Assembly: GCA_017307855.1 (NCBI GenBank)
Contig: JAFKGD010000013.1
Span: 186,001 to 250,000 of the forward strand
DNA from: Burkholderiales bacterium
GTDB taxonomy: Bacteria; Pseudomonadota; Gammaproteobacteria; Burkholderiales; Burkholderiaceae_C
Length of the DNA: 64,000 nucleotides
Direction of reading: 5' to 3'
Every line of letters starts with the position of its first letter. Positions within the stretch are counted from its first letter, which is position 1. The notes below the pieces were generated by a model, which saw nothing but the letters and a program-made list of their open reading frames with translations, was not told the DNA's origin and ran no database searches. Of this stretch, positions 56,023 through 64,000 are shown piece after piece. Made by a program: the position numbers and the translations under genes.

Positions 56023-56405
56023 GCCGGGTCGTGGCACACGGCCTCGATGTTGTTGCCGTCGGGGTCACGAACGAAGGCGCCGTAGTAGTTGGCGTGATAG
56101 TGCGCGCGGATGCCGGGCGCGCCGTTGTCGGTGCCGCCGGCGGCCAGGGCCGCCGCGTAGAACGCATTGACCACCGCGCGCGACTTCGCGCGGAAAGCCA
56201 CGTGGACGGGCAGCGGCGGCACGCTGCTCGAGACGATCCAGAAATCGGTCTTGGGCGGCTCGCCGAAGCCCGCGAAGTCGGCGCTGCCGGTGACCGATGC
56301 CGGGACTTCCATCAGCTTGGCGTAGCCCAGCGGCGCCAGGGCCTGCGCATAGAACGCCCGGCTGCGGGCGAAGTCGGTGACGTGAACGCCAGCGTGATCG
56401 ATCAT
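56019..56405 (-). CDS. VOC-superfamily (glyoxalase-fold) protein
   Basis: The protein has 128 residues. MIDHAGVHVTDFARSRAFYA starts it, VHVAFRAKSRAVVNAFY is central and YGAFVRDPDGNNIEAVCH ends it. It resembles the VOC protein at 39844 in its second half (KxR, DPDGNNIEAV). Reaction unknown; coupled to the MOSC gene. Confidence 0.88.
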   Translation of the reverse strand: MIDHAGVHVTDFARSRAFYAQALAPLGYAKLMEVPASVTGSADFAGFGEPPKTDFWIVSSSVPPLPVHVAFRAKSRAVVNAFYAAALAAGGTDNGAPGIRAHYHANYYGAFVRDPDGNNIEAVCHDPA

Positions 56406-56474
56406 GGCGGTGCCTCGGGAACAAGCGGGAAAGCGCCAGTGTAGGCGCCGTATGGCGCCACTGCGTGACCGGCG

Positions 56475-57593
56475 TCAATGCGCCTGGGCGATCACCCCGC
56501 CGCCCAGGCACACTTCGCCTTCGTACAGCACGGCCGACTGGCCGGGCGTGACGGCCCACTGCGGTTCGGGAAAGTCCAGGGCGAAGGCGCCGTTGGCGCC
56601 GGGTGCCAGCACGCAGGGCGCGTCGGCCTGTCGGTAGCGCGTCTTGCTGGCCAGCGTGCCGGGCGCGGGCGGCTCGCCGGCCACCCAGCTGGCGTCGTCG
56701 GCCTGCAGCGCGCCGTACTGCAGCCACGGGTGGTCGTGACCCTGCACCACCCACAGCGTGTTCTTCTCGATGTCCTTGCGCGCCACGAACCAGGGCGCGT
56801 GTTCGCCGCCGCCGCGTTGCGCGCCTTTTTCCTTCACACCGCCGATGCCCAGCCCCTGGCGCTGGCCCAGTGTGTAGAACGAGAGCCCCTGGTGCTGGCC
56901 CAGCACGCGGCCACGCTCGTCCTTGATCGGGCCGGGCGCCTTGCTGATGTAGCGATTGAGGAACTCGCGGAACGGGCGCTCGCCGATGAAGCAGATGCCG
57001 GTCGAATCCTTCTTCTTCGCATTGGGCAGGCCAATCTCTTCGGCGATGCGCCGCACCTCGGTCTTGGGCAGCTCGCCCACGGGGAACAGCGTTTTCGACA
57101 GTTGCGCCTGGTTGAGCCGGTGCAGAAAGTAGCTCTGGTCCTTGAGCGGATCGAGGCCCTTGAGCAGCTCGTGGCGGCCCGTGGCCTCGTTCAGCCGCAC
57201 GCGCGCGTAGTGCCCGGTGGCGATCTTCTCTGCGCCCAGGCGCATGGCATGGTCGAGGAAGGCCTTGAACTTGATCTCGGCGTTGCACAGCACGTCGGGG
57301 TTGGGCGTGCGCCCGGCCTGGTATTCGCGCAGGAACTCGGCGAACACGCGGTCCTTGTAGTCGGCGGCGAAGTTGACGTGCTCGATCTCGATGCCGATCA
57401 CGTCGGCCACGCTGGCGGCATCGACGAAGTCGATGTTCGACGAGCAGTACTCGCTGTCATCGTCATCTTCCCAGTTCTTCATGAAGATGCCGATGACGTC
57501 GTAGCCCTGTTGCTTGAGCAGGTAGGCGCTCACGGCGGAGTCCACGCCTCCGCTCAAGCCGACCACCACGCGCTGACCTTTGCCCGTTGCCAT
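56475..57593 (-). CDS. mnmA: tRNA-specific 2-thiouridylase MnmA
   Basis: The protein has 372 residues and thiolates U34 of tRNA-Lys, -Glu and -Gln. The PP-loop [11 protein letters not shown] binds ATP; the catalytic cysteines are in [12 protein letters not shown] and STGICFIGE. The start ATG has a GATAAT seven bases upstream. Confidence 0.95.
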   Translation of the reverse strand: MATGKGQRVVVGLSGGVDSAVSAYLLKQQGYDVIGIFMKNWEDDDDSEYCSSNIDFVDAASVADVIGIEIEHVNFAADYKDRVFAEFLREYQAGRTPNPDVLCNAEIKFKAFLDHAMRLGAEKIATGHYARVRLNEATGRHELLKGLDPLKDQSYFLHRLNQAQLSKTLFPVGELPKTEVRRIAEEIGLPNAKKKDSTGICFIGERPFREFLNRYISKAPGPIKDERGRVLGQHQGLSFYTLGQRQGLGIGGVKEKGAQRGGGEHAPWFVARKDIEKNTLWVVQGHDHPWLQYGALQADDASWVAGEPPAPGTLASKTRYRQADAPCVLAPGANGAFALDFPEPQWAVTPGQSAVLYEGEVCLGGGVIAQAH

Positions 57594-57600
57594 GCCGCCG

Positions 57601-57606
57601 ATTATC
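57601..57606 (-). promoter_or_regulatory. -10-like GATAAT before mnmA
   Basis: GATAAT lies seven bases upstream of the mnmA ATG, which predicts a leaderless transcript. No clear -35. Confidence 0.4.
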
Positions 57607-57637
57607 CGGCGGCCGGCATGCCCTCGCCGATGCAGGC

Positions 57638-58114
57638 TTATGCGGCCTTCACGCGCAGCTCGCGCCGCGCCACCGGCACGGCGAAGCCCACGGCCAGCCG
57701 GTTCCAGGTGTTGATCACGCCGATGGCGAAGGTGAGGCTGACGATCTCGGCATCGGTGAAGTGCGGGCGCAGGGCATCGAAATCGTCCTGCGCGGGGTGG
57801 GCGATGGCCTGGCGCGTGACCTGCTCGGCCCAGTGCAGCGCGGCGCGCTCGCGCGCATCGAACAGTTCGACCTCGCGCCAGGTGACGAGGCTGTTGAGGC
57901 GCTGCAGCGAATCGCCGGCGGCCAGCAGTTCACGGCCGTGCATGTCCACGCAGTACGCGCAGCCGTTGATCTGCGAGACGCGCAGGTCGACCAGGTGCAG
58001 CAGGCGCGGTGCCAGGCCCGACTGCTTGACGGCGAGCGACAGCGCGTAGAGCTGCTGATAAAGATCCGGCGCGATCTCGGTGTAGGGCAGGCGGGGCGTG
58101 GCGGCAGGTGTCAT
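57638..58114 (-). CDS. Carboxymuconolactone decarboxylase/AhpD-like protein (ECF41 partner)
   Basis: The protein has 158 residues. [11 protein letters not shown] (Cys52, Cys55, His59) is the AhpD-type CxxC-xxxH motif, so a peroxidase or disulfide role is likely. [19 protein letters not shown] is the usual start. It lies directly after an ECF41 sigma gene and has the matching promoter, as expected for the carboxymuconolactone-decarboxylase partner of that family. A second ATG 15 bases upstream is possible. Confidence 0.9.
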   Translation of the reverse strand: MTPAATPRLPYTEIAPDLYQQLYALSLAVKQSGLAPRLLHLVDLRVSQINGCAYCVDMHGRELLAAGDSLQRLNSLVTWREVELFDARERAALHWAEQVTRQAIAHPAQDDFDALRPHFTDAEIVSLTFAIGVINTWNRLAVGFAVPVARRELRVKAA

Positions 58115-58159
58115 GGCTGTTCCTTGCATGAAGGTGGATGGAATGGGTCTCCTTCCTCA

Positions 58160-58186
58160 GACGCGGCGGCCCGGGCCGTTGTGACA
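58160..58186 (-). promoter_or_regulatory. ECF41-type promoter of the AhpD-like gene
   Basis: On the minus strand TGTCACA, 16 bases, CGTC, which is the known ECF41 consensus. The CGTC end lies 45 bases before the ATG at 58114. It overlaps a hairpin. Confidence 0.8.
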
Positions 58187-58202
58187 GCCCGGGCCGCTTT
58201 TT
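58166..58202 (+). terminator. GC-rich hairpin overlapping the ECF41 promoter
   Basis: Eleven-base perfect arms (GCGGCCCGGGC / GCCCGGGCCGC) with a ten-base loop that holds the promoter's TGTCACA box. Five T follow on the plus strand only, where no gene ends, so its likely job is at the sigma-gene transcript end on the minus strand. Confidence 0.5.
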
Positions 58203-58216
58203 CGCGCACCGCTGGC

Positions 58217-59152
58217 TCAGCGGCGGTCCAGGCCGTCCGGCATGCGCACGCGCGCCAGCTTGTCGGGGTTGCGCAGCGTGTAGATGCGGCGGATGAGGCC
58301 GCCTTCGACCAGCACGGTCTGCACCGATTCCAGTTGGCCGTCGACGAAGCGGGCCAGACCGGGCAGGCCGTTCACGCGCACAACGTGCAACCGTTGCTCC
58401 TGACCATCGCGCGCTGCACGCCGCGCGATGGCGAAGTACAGCAGTGCCAGCCGGCGCGCACCCGCCATCACGCGGCCGAACGAGGGCACCTTGCCGCCGC
58501 CGTCGCTGACCAGTTCGGCATCGGGTGCGAACAGGGCCTGGATGCGTGCGAAGTCGCCGGCCTGGGCCGCCTCGGCGAAGCGGCGCAGCAGGTCGGCGTG
58601 GGCCTGCGGGCTGGCCGAAAAGCGCGGACGCGCGGCCTGTACGTGGCTGCGGGCGCGGTGCACCAGCTGGCGGCAGGCGGCCTCGCTCTTGCCCAGGGCG
58701 CGCGCCACCTCGGCGTAGTCGGCGTCGAACACCTCGCGCAGCAGGAAGGCCGCGCGCTCCTCGGGCGTGAGCTGCTCCAGCACGAACAGCAAGGCGGTCG
58801 AGATGTCGTGCGCGCGCTCCAGCGCGTCCTCGGGGCTGCCGGCCGGGTCGGGCAGCCGGGCCAGCGGGTCGTCGGCATCGGGCCAGGCTTCGAGCAGCGG
58901 CTCGGGCAACCAGAAGCCGGTGTAGTGCTCCCGCTCGGCACGCAGGCTGCGCAGCCGGTCGATGGACAGGCGCGTGGCAATGGTGACGAGCCAGGCTTCG
59001 GCGTTGGCGATGGCCGCGCGGTCACTGCCGTGCCAGCGCAGCCAGGCGTCCTGCACCACGTCTTCTGCGTCGGCGCGCACGCCCAGCATGCGATAGGCCA
59101 GGCCGAACAGGCGTGGGCGGTGGGTCTCGAAGGCGTCGGCGGAGGTGTCCAT
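58217..59152 (-). CDS. ECF41-family sigma factor with SnoaL-like C-terminal extension
   Basis: The protein has 311 residues. Sigma region 2 (about 10-75, DAEDVVQDAWLRW), region 4 (about 120-175, LTPEERAAFLLREVFDADYAEVARALG) and a SnoaL-like extension (about 185-311) are in order. The three ECF41 marker motifs are present: WLPEP (81-85), DGGGK (217-221) and NPDKL (295-299). In this family the extension replaces an anti-sigma factor. Its own promoter has the same sequence as that of the partner gene, so it is autoregulated. Confidence 0.93.
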   Translation of the reverse strand: MDTSADAFETHRPRLFGLAYRMLGVRADAEDVVQDAWLRWHGSDRAAIANAEAWLVTIATRLSIDRLRSLRAEREHYTGFWLPEPLLEAWPDADDPLARLPDPAGSPEDALERAHDISTALLFVLEQLTPEERAAFLLREVFDADYAEVARALGKSEAACRQLVHRARSHVQAARPRFSASPQAHADLLRRFAEAAQAGDFARIQALFAPDAELVSDGGGKVPSFGRVMAGARRLALLYFAIARRAARDGQEQRLHVVRVNGLPGLARFVDGQLESVQTVLVEGGLIRRIYTLRNPDKLARVRMPDGLDRR

Positions 59153-59160
59153 GAAGCGCA

Positions 59161-59187
59161 GACGGACGAGGATGCCGCCGTGTGACA
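59161..59187 (-). promoter_or_regulatory. ECF41-type promoter of the sigma gene
   Basis: TGTCACA, 16 bases, CGTC on the minus strand, with CGTC ending eight bases before the ATG at 59152. Identical boxes and spacing to the partner promoter; it lies just after the NUDIX stop. Confidence 0.8.
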
Positions 59188-59196
59188 GGCGGCCGG

Positions 59197-59715
59197 TCAG
59201 CCGGCGCCGGGCGCGGTCACGCTCGGGTCGGTATAGACCATGTCGAGCGGATAGCGGTGGCCGGCCAGGTAGTCCTCCAGGCAGCGCAGCAGCAGCGGGC
59301 TGCGGTGGCGCGAGGCCGAGGCGCGGATCTCGTCGGGCGTCATCCACAGGGCCCGCACGATGCCGGTGTCGAGCGCGCGGCCGGGCACCGGTTCGACGGC
59401 CTCGCCGCAGAAGGCGAAGCGCAGGTAGGTGATGTCTTCGCCCGTGGCGGCCTTGGTGAAGCGCGAGAGATAGATGCCCAGCAGGGCCGTGGGACGAAAC
59501 ACCCACGCGGTTTCCTCCAGCGCCTCGCGCACGCAGCCGTCCACCGGCGATTCGCCCGGGTCCAGGTGGCCGGCCGGGTTGTTGAGCTTGAGGCCGCCGT
59601 CGGTGTGCTCTTCCACGAGCAGGAAGCGGCCGTCTTTCTCGATCAGCGCGGCCACGGTCACGCTGGGCTTCCAGCGCGCGGGGGCGCCGACGTCTGCGGG
59701 CAGGGAAGTCGTCAT
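59197..59715 (-). CDS. NUDIX hydrolase
   Basis: The protein has 172 residues. The Nudix box is GHLDPGESPVDGCVREALEET (G-x5-E-x7-REALEE), followed by Ala-Trp instead of the usual Gly. RFLLVEEHTDGGLKLNNPAG is typical of NudJ/dCTP-pyrophosphohydrolase-like proteins. Substrate not known. The ATG at 59715 matches the family start. Confidence 0.9.
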   Translation of the reverse strand: MTTSLPADVGAPARWKPSVTVAALIEKDGRFLLVEEHTDGGLKLNNPAGHLDPGESPVDGCVREALEETAWVFRPTALLGIYLSRFTKAATGEDITYLRFAFCGEAVEPVPGRALDTGIVRALWMTPDEIRASASRHRSPLLLRCLEDYLAGHRYPLDMVYTDPSVTAPGAG

Positions 59716-59842
59716 GCGGCCGATTCTGCGGCATCGGGTGGCGCGCATACATAATGCCCCGATCACCGGGGCGCAACAGAAGACACAGGCGCCAGGCCAC
59801 GCGCACCCGACCCAGGATTTCGAAACTTTCCGAGGAGAACGC

Positions 59843-60964
59843 ATGCGTATCGGAGTACCCGCCGAAACCACGGTGGGCGAAACCCGCGTGGCCGTCACGC
59901 CCGAGACGGCCAGGAAGCTCGTGGCCCAGGGCCACACCGTGAGGGTGCAATCGGGGGCCGGCCTGGCGGCCAGCGTCACCGACGAGGCCTTGCGCGCCGC
60001 CGGCGCCGAGATCACCGACGCCGCCGGAGCCTTCGGGAGCGAGCTGGTGCTCAAGGTGCGCCCGCCTTTTGCCAACGAACTCGCGCTGATGGCGCCCGGC
60101 ACGGCGCTGGTGGGCATGCTCAACCCGTTCGATGCCGAAGGGCTTGCGCGGATGGCCCAGGCGCAGCTCACGGCGTTCGCGCTGGAGGCCGCGCCGCGCA
60201 CCACGCGCGCGCAGAGCATGGACGTGCTCTCCAGCCAGGCCAACATCGCCGGCTACAAGGCCGTGATGATCGCGGCCGACCGGTACCAGCGCTTCTTTCC
60301 CATGCTCATGACGGCGGCCGGCACCGTGAAGGCCGCGCGCGTGGTCATCCTGGGCGTGGGGGTGGCGGGCCTGCAGGCCATCGCCACGGCCAAGCGGCTG
60401 GGCGCGGTGATCGAGGCCAGCGACGTGCGGCCCTCCGTCAAGGAGCAGGTCGAGTCGCTCGGCGGCAAGTTCATCGACGTGCCCTACGAGACACAGGAAG
60501 AGAAAGCCGCGGCCGAAGGCACGGGCGGCTATGCGCGTCCCATGCCCGCCAGTTGGCTCGATCGGCAGAAGATCGAGGTGGCCAAGCGCGTCGCCCAGGC
60601 CGATGTGGTGATCACCACGGCGCTCATCCCCGGCCGGCCGGCGCCGGTGCTGATCACCGAGGACATGGTGCGATCGATGAAGCCCGGCTCGGTCATCGTC
60701 GACCTGGCCGCGCCGCAGGGCGGCAACTGCCCGCTCACCGAGCCCGGCCGCACGGTGGTCAGGCACGGCGTCACGCTGGTCGGCGAGACCAACCTGCCCG
60801 CGCTGGTGGCCGCCGATGCCTCGGCGCTCTATGCGCGCAACGTGCTCGATTTCCTCAAGCTCGTGCTCCCGAAGGACGGTGGCTTCACCGTCGACATGAA
60901 CGACGACATCGTCGCGGCCTGCCTCATGGCGCAAGGCGGCGAAGTGAAGCGAAAGCAAGGCTGA
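59843..60964 (+). CDS. pntAA: NAD(P) transhydrogenase subunit alpha part 1
   Basis: The protein has 373 residues: the NAD(H)-binding domain [21 protein letters not shown] starts it, [22 protein letters not shown] is the Rossmann loop, and [15 protein letters not shown] follows. GAGGAG precedes the ATG. It begins the split-alpha form of PntAB, which uses the proton gradient to make NADPH. CATAAT near 59749 may be its -10. Confidence 0.94.
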   Translation: MRIGVPAETTVGETRVAVTPETARKLVAQGHTVRVQSGAGLAASVTDEALRAAGAEITDAAGAFGSELVLKVRPPFANELALMAPGTALVGMLNPFDAEGLARMAQAQLTAFALEAAPRTTRAQSMDVLSSQANIAGYKAVMIAADRYQRFFPMLMTAAGTVKAARVVILGVGVAGLQAIATAKRLGAVIEASDVRPSVKEQVESLGGKFIDVPYETQEEKAAAEGTGGYARPMPASWLDRQKIEVAKRVAQADVVITTALIPGRPAPVLITEDMVRSMKPGSVIVDLAAPQGGNCPLTEPGRTVVRHGVTLVGETNLPALVAADASALYARNVLDFLKLVLPKDGGFTVDMNDDIVAACLMAQGGEVKRKQG

Positions 60965-60966
60965 CC

Positions 60967-61317
60967 ATGGACCTCGTCTCTCCCACCATCCTCAACCTCA
61001 TCATCTTCGTGCTGGCCATCTACGTGGGCTACCACGTGGTCTGGACGGTCACGCCCGCGCTGCACACGCCGCTGATGGCGGTGACCAATGCCATCTCGGC
61101 CATCGTGATCGTGGGCGCCATGCTGGCGGCTGCGCTCACCACCACGTCGCTGGGCAAGACCATGGGCGTGCTGGCCGTGGCGCTGGCCGCGGTCAACGTG
61201 TTCGGCGGCTTCCTGGTCACGCGCCGCATGCTCGAAATGTTCCGGAAGAAGGAGAAGAAGGCCCGGGCCACTTCTGCCGGCTCTTCCGCCACCGGCACGA
61301 AGGGTGGCCACGCATGA
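60967..61317 (+). CDS. pntAB: NAD(P) transhydrogenase subunit alpha part 2
   Basis: The protein has 116 residues with three membrane helices; it is the small membrane part of the alpha subunit ([41 protein letters not shown]). Two bases separate it from pntAA; it overlaps pntB (ATGA). The Lys-rich tail is hydrophilic. Confidence 0.93.
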   Translation: MDLVSPTILNLIIFVLAIYVGYHVVWTVTPALHTPLMAVTNAISAIVIVGAMLAAALTTTSLGKTMGVLAVALAAVNVFGGFLVTRRMLEMFRKKEKKARATSAGSSATGTKGGHA

Positions 61318-62810
61318 TGCTCAGCATGAACATGGTGACGCTGCTGTACCTGGTGGCGTCGGTCTGCTTCATCCAGGCGCTCAAGGGCCTGTCGCACCCG
61401 ACCACGTCGATCCGGGGCAACCTGTTCGGCATGGCCGGCATGCTGATCGCCGTGCTGACCACGGCCGCGCTGATCTGGCGCCTGGCCGACGGCGCACCGC
61501 TGGGGCTGGGCTGGGTGCTGATCGGCCTGCTGGCCGGCGGCACGGCCGGCACGATCATGGCGCAGCGCGTCGAGATGACCAAGATGCCCGAGCTGGTGGC
61601 CTTCATGCACAGCATGATCGGCCTGGCGGCGGTGTTCATCGCCATCGCGGCCGTCGTCGAGCCCTGGGCCTTCGGCATCGTGGGTGCGCCAGTGCCGGCA
61701 CTGCTCAACGCGACCACGCCGCAGGGCGTGCCGGTGGTGATCGAGGGTTTCACGCGCGATCCGATCCCGGCGGGTAACCGGCTCGAGTTGTTCCTGGGTG
61801 CGGCCATCGGCGCGATCACCTTCAGCGGCTCGGTCATCGCGTTCGGCAAGCTGTCGGGAAAGTACAAGTTCCGCCTGTTCCAGGGCGCGCCCGTGGCCTT
61901 CCGCGGCCAGCACGTGCTGAACCTGCTGCTGGGCATCGCGGCCATCGGCCTGGGCCTTGTCTACACGTTCACCGAGAGCTGGACGGCCTTCGGCATCATG
62001 CTGGCGCTGGCCTTCGTGCTGGGCGTGCTGCTGATCATTCCCATCGGCGGCGCCGACATGCCGGTGGTGGTGTCCATGCTCAACAGCTACTCGGGATGGG
62101 CGGCGGCGGGCATCGGCTTCAGCCTGAACAACAGCATGCTGATCATCGCCGGTTCGCTGGTGGGCAGCTCGGGCGCCATCCTCTCGTACATCATGTGCAA
62201 GGCGATGAACCGCTCGTTCTTCAACGTGATCCTGGGGGGTTTTGGAGGCGACGCCGCAGCAGCGACGTCGGGCGGCGGCGTGCAGCGCAACGTCAAGAGC
62301 GGCAGCGCCGACGACGCGGCCTTCGTGCTGTCCAACGCCGAAACCGTGGTCATCGTGCCGGGCTACGGCCTGGCAGTGGCGCGCGCGCAGCATGCGGTCA
62401 AGGAACTGGCGGCCAAGCTCACCGAGCGCGGCATCACCGTGAAGTACGCCATCCACCCGGTGGCCGGCCGCATGCCGGGCCACATGAACGTGCTGCTGGC
62501 CGAGGCCGAGGTGCCCTACGACCAGGTGTTCGAGATGGAAGACATCAACGGCGAGTTCGGCCAGGCCGACGTGGCCATCATCCTGGGCGCCAACGACGTG
62601 GTGAACCCGGCCGCCCACACCAAGGGCAGCCCGATCTACGGCATGCCGATCCTGGAGGCCTACAAGGCCAAGACCATCATCGTGAACAAGCGCTCGATGG
62701 CCGCCGGCTACGCGGGCCTGGACAACGAACTGTTCTACATGGACAAGACCATGATGGTCTTCGGCGACGCCAAGAAGGTGGTCGAGGACATGGTCAAGGC
62801 CGTCGAATAG
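61314..62810 (+). CDS. pntB: NAD(P) transhydrogenase subunit beta
   Basis: The protein has 498 residues: membrane domain II, then the NADP(H)-binding domain [27 protein letters not shown] is the membrane signature; [18 protein letters not shown] and [18 protein letters not shown] are the nucleotide sites. Last gene of the operon. Confidence 0.95.
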   Translation: MMLSMNMVTLLYLVASVCFIQALKGLSHPTTSIRGNLFGMAGMLIAVLTTAALIWRLADGAPLGLGWVLIGLLAGGTAGTIMAQRVEMTKMPELVAFMHSMIGLAAVFIAIAAVVEPWAFGIVGAPVPALLNATTPQGVPVVIEGFTRDPIPAGNRLELFLGAAIGAITFSGSVIAFGKLSGKYKFRLFQGAPVAFRGQHVLNLLLGIAAIGLGLVYTFTESWTAFGIMLALAFVLGVLLIIPIGGADMPVVVSMLNSYSGWAAAGIGFSLNNSMLIIAGSLVGSSGAILSYIMCKAMNRSFFNVILGGFGGDAAAATSGGGVQRNVKSGSADDAAFVLSNAETVVIVPGYGLAVARAQHAVKELAAKLTERGITVKYAIHPVAGRMPGHMNVLLAEAEVPYDQVFEMEDINGEFGQADVAIILGANDVVNPAAHTKGSPIYGMPILEAYKAKTIIVNKRSMAAGYAGLDNELFYMDKTMMVFGDAKKVVEDMVKAVE

Positions 62811-62959
62811 CGGGCCCACCCCGGCCGCCTGTCTCAAACACGGGCGGCTTCAGGGGAAACACGAAACAGCACGGTCGTTCGATTGCGCCACAATGGCCGT
62901 CGCAGCTCGCGTGCCCCCGGGCGCGTGCATCCAGCCAACAAGTGATCCCCGGAGACATC

Positions 62960-64000
62960 ATGGATTCATCCGCTCAAGCAGACCGCCCCTGGCTGGCGGC
63001 CTACCCCGCCGGCGTGCCGGCCGACATCGACGCCTCGCAGTACGGCTCGCTCGTCGCGTTGATGGAAGAGAGCTTCACGAAGTACGCCGACCGCACGGCC
63101 TATTCGTTCATGGGCAAGGATGTGTCGTACGCCGACACCGACCGCGACAGCCGCGCGCTGGCGGCGTACCTGCAGGGCCTGGGCCTGTCCAAGGGCGACC
63201 GCGTTGCGATCATGATGCCCAACGTGCCGCAATACCCGGCCACGGTGGCGGCCATCCTGCGCGCAGGCTTCGTGGTGGTGAACGTCAATCCGCTCTACAC
63301 GGCCCGCGAACTCGAACACCAGCTCAAGGACTCGGGCGCCCGGGCCATCGTCATCATCGAGAACTTCGCGGCCACGCTGCAGAAGTGCATCGCCGCCACG
63401 CCCGTCAAGCACGTCGTGCTGGCGGCCATGGGCGACCGGCTGGGCCTCGTCAAGGGCGCGTTGGTGAACTACGTGGTGCGCAAGGTCAAGAAGCTGGTGC
63501 CGCCGTTCTCGCTGCCCGGCGCCGTGCGCTTCAACGATGCGCTGTCGCAGGGCGCGCGCGGCACGCTGCGACAGCCTGACATCCACGCCGACGACGTGGC
63601 GGTGCTGCAATACACGGGCGGCACCACGGGCGTGAGCAAGGGCGCGGTGCTGCTGCACCGGAACGTCATCGCCAACGTGCTGCAATCCGAGGCCTGGAAC
63701 GCCCCGGCCATGGCCAAGGTTCCCAAGAACGAACAGCAGACGGCCGTGTGCGCCCTGCCGCTCTATCACATCTTCGCCTTTACCGTGAACATGATGCTGT
63801 CCATGCGCACGGGCGGCAAGACGATCCTGATTCCCAATCCGCGCGACCTGCCGGCCACGCTCAAGGAACTGTCCAAGCACCGCTTCCACAGCTTCCCGGC
63901 CGTCAACACGTTGTTCAACGGCCTGGCCAACCACCCCGATTTCAACAAGGTCGACTGGAGCCACCTGGCCATCTCGGTGGGTGGCGGCATGGCGGTGCAG
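62960..64000 (+). CDS. fadD: Long-chain fatty acid-CoA ligase FadD, N-terminal part (3' end outside window)
   Basis: The first 347 residues are visible. GDRVAIMMPNVPQYPA and VVNVNPLYTARELEHQL are typical; YTGGTTGVSKGAVLLHRN is the AMP-binding loop, and ALPLYHIFAFTVN follows. It activates fatty acids for beta-oxidation or lipid synthesis. CGGAGA precedes the ATG. The C-terminal lid domain lies beyond the window. Confidence 0.94.
   Translation, partial: MDSSAQADRPWLAAYPAGVPADIDASQYGSLVALMEESFTKYADRTAYSFMGKDVSYADTDRDSRALAAYLQGLGLSKGDRVAIMMPNVPQYPATVAAILRAGFVVVNVNPLYTARELEHQLKDSGARAIVIIENFAATLQKCIAATPVKHVVLAAMGDRLGLVKGALVNYVVRKVKKLVPPFSLPGAVRFNDALSQGARGTLRQPDIHADDVAVLQYTGGTTGVSKGAVLLHRNVIANVLQSEAWNAPAMAKVPKNEQQTAVCALPLYHIFAFTVNMMLSMRTGGKTILIPNPRDLPATLKELSKHRFHSFPAVNTLFNGLANHPDFNKVDWSHLAISVGGGMAVQ

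Overview
The window is GC-rich DNA from a betaproteobacterium, most likely a Comamonadaceae member (Acidovorax/Variovorax/Hydrogenophaga-like). The evidence is gene content and order: pyk, class II fba, purC, purE, purK and a Sua5/TsaC gene in one stretch, tsaB-rimI-family 4 uracil-DNA glycosylase, a Bug-type (TctC) binding protein, and a dispersed intergenic repeat of a kind I associate with this family. No rRNA, tRNA, insertion sequence or CRISPR array was recognised.

Region 1 (1-14.4 kb) looks like a mobile heavy-metal resistance block. It has chrB (cut by the window start) and chrA, then nine co-directional minus-strand genes. Read from their promoter these are an RcnR/DmeR-type repressor with its operator, the CDF exporter dmeF, a CzcI-like secreted protein, a TolC-type outer-membrane factor, a membrane-anchored periplasmic protein, an adaptor, a CzcA-type RND pump, a small periplasmic protein and a DMT permease with a very histidine-rich tail. 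Next come an antitoxin-like gene, a HigA/Gp49-type toxin-antitoxin pair, several palindromic repeats and a tyrosine recombinase.

Region 2 (14.4-34.8 kb) is mostly core metabolism: fatty acid desaturase, pyruvate kinase, fructose-bisphosphate aldolase, purC/purE/purK, CnoX-like thioredoxin, TsaC and TsaB for tRNA t6A, PBP4-type DacB, RimI and uracil-DNA glycosylase. Accessory genes interrupt it: a DUF481 outer-membrane protein, a lipoprotein esterase, a PAP2 phosphatase, a GntR-controlled DapA-like/Bug pair and an exported LOG-family lipoprotein. Two inverted copies of the dispersed repeat lie at 17.2 and 25.4 kb.

Region 3 (34.8-44.5 kb) holds a Rieske oxygenase, a LysR regulator, an SsuABC/NMT1-type ABC importer divergent from a VOC protein, a PaaK-like adenylate-forming enzyme coupled to a DMT permease, pyrF, an acyl-CoA thioesterase and an SH3b protein.

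Region 4 (44.5-64 kb) holds a glutathione transferase, uvrA, an orphan gene, an MFS exporter, a tetR-yciI-tag operon with a perfect palindromic operator, a ClC exchanger, ssb, an FAD-linked oxidase, MOSC and VOC genes, mnmA, an ECF41-type sigma factor with its carboxymuconolactone-decarboxylase-like partner, a NUDIX hydrolase, the three-gene pntAA-pntAB-pntB transhydrogenase operon and the start of fadD. Both ECF41-module genes carry an identical TGTCACA-N16-CGTC promoter.
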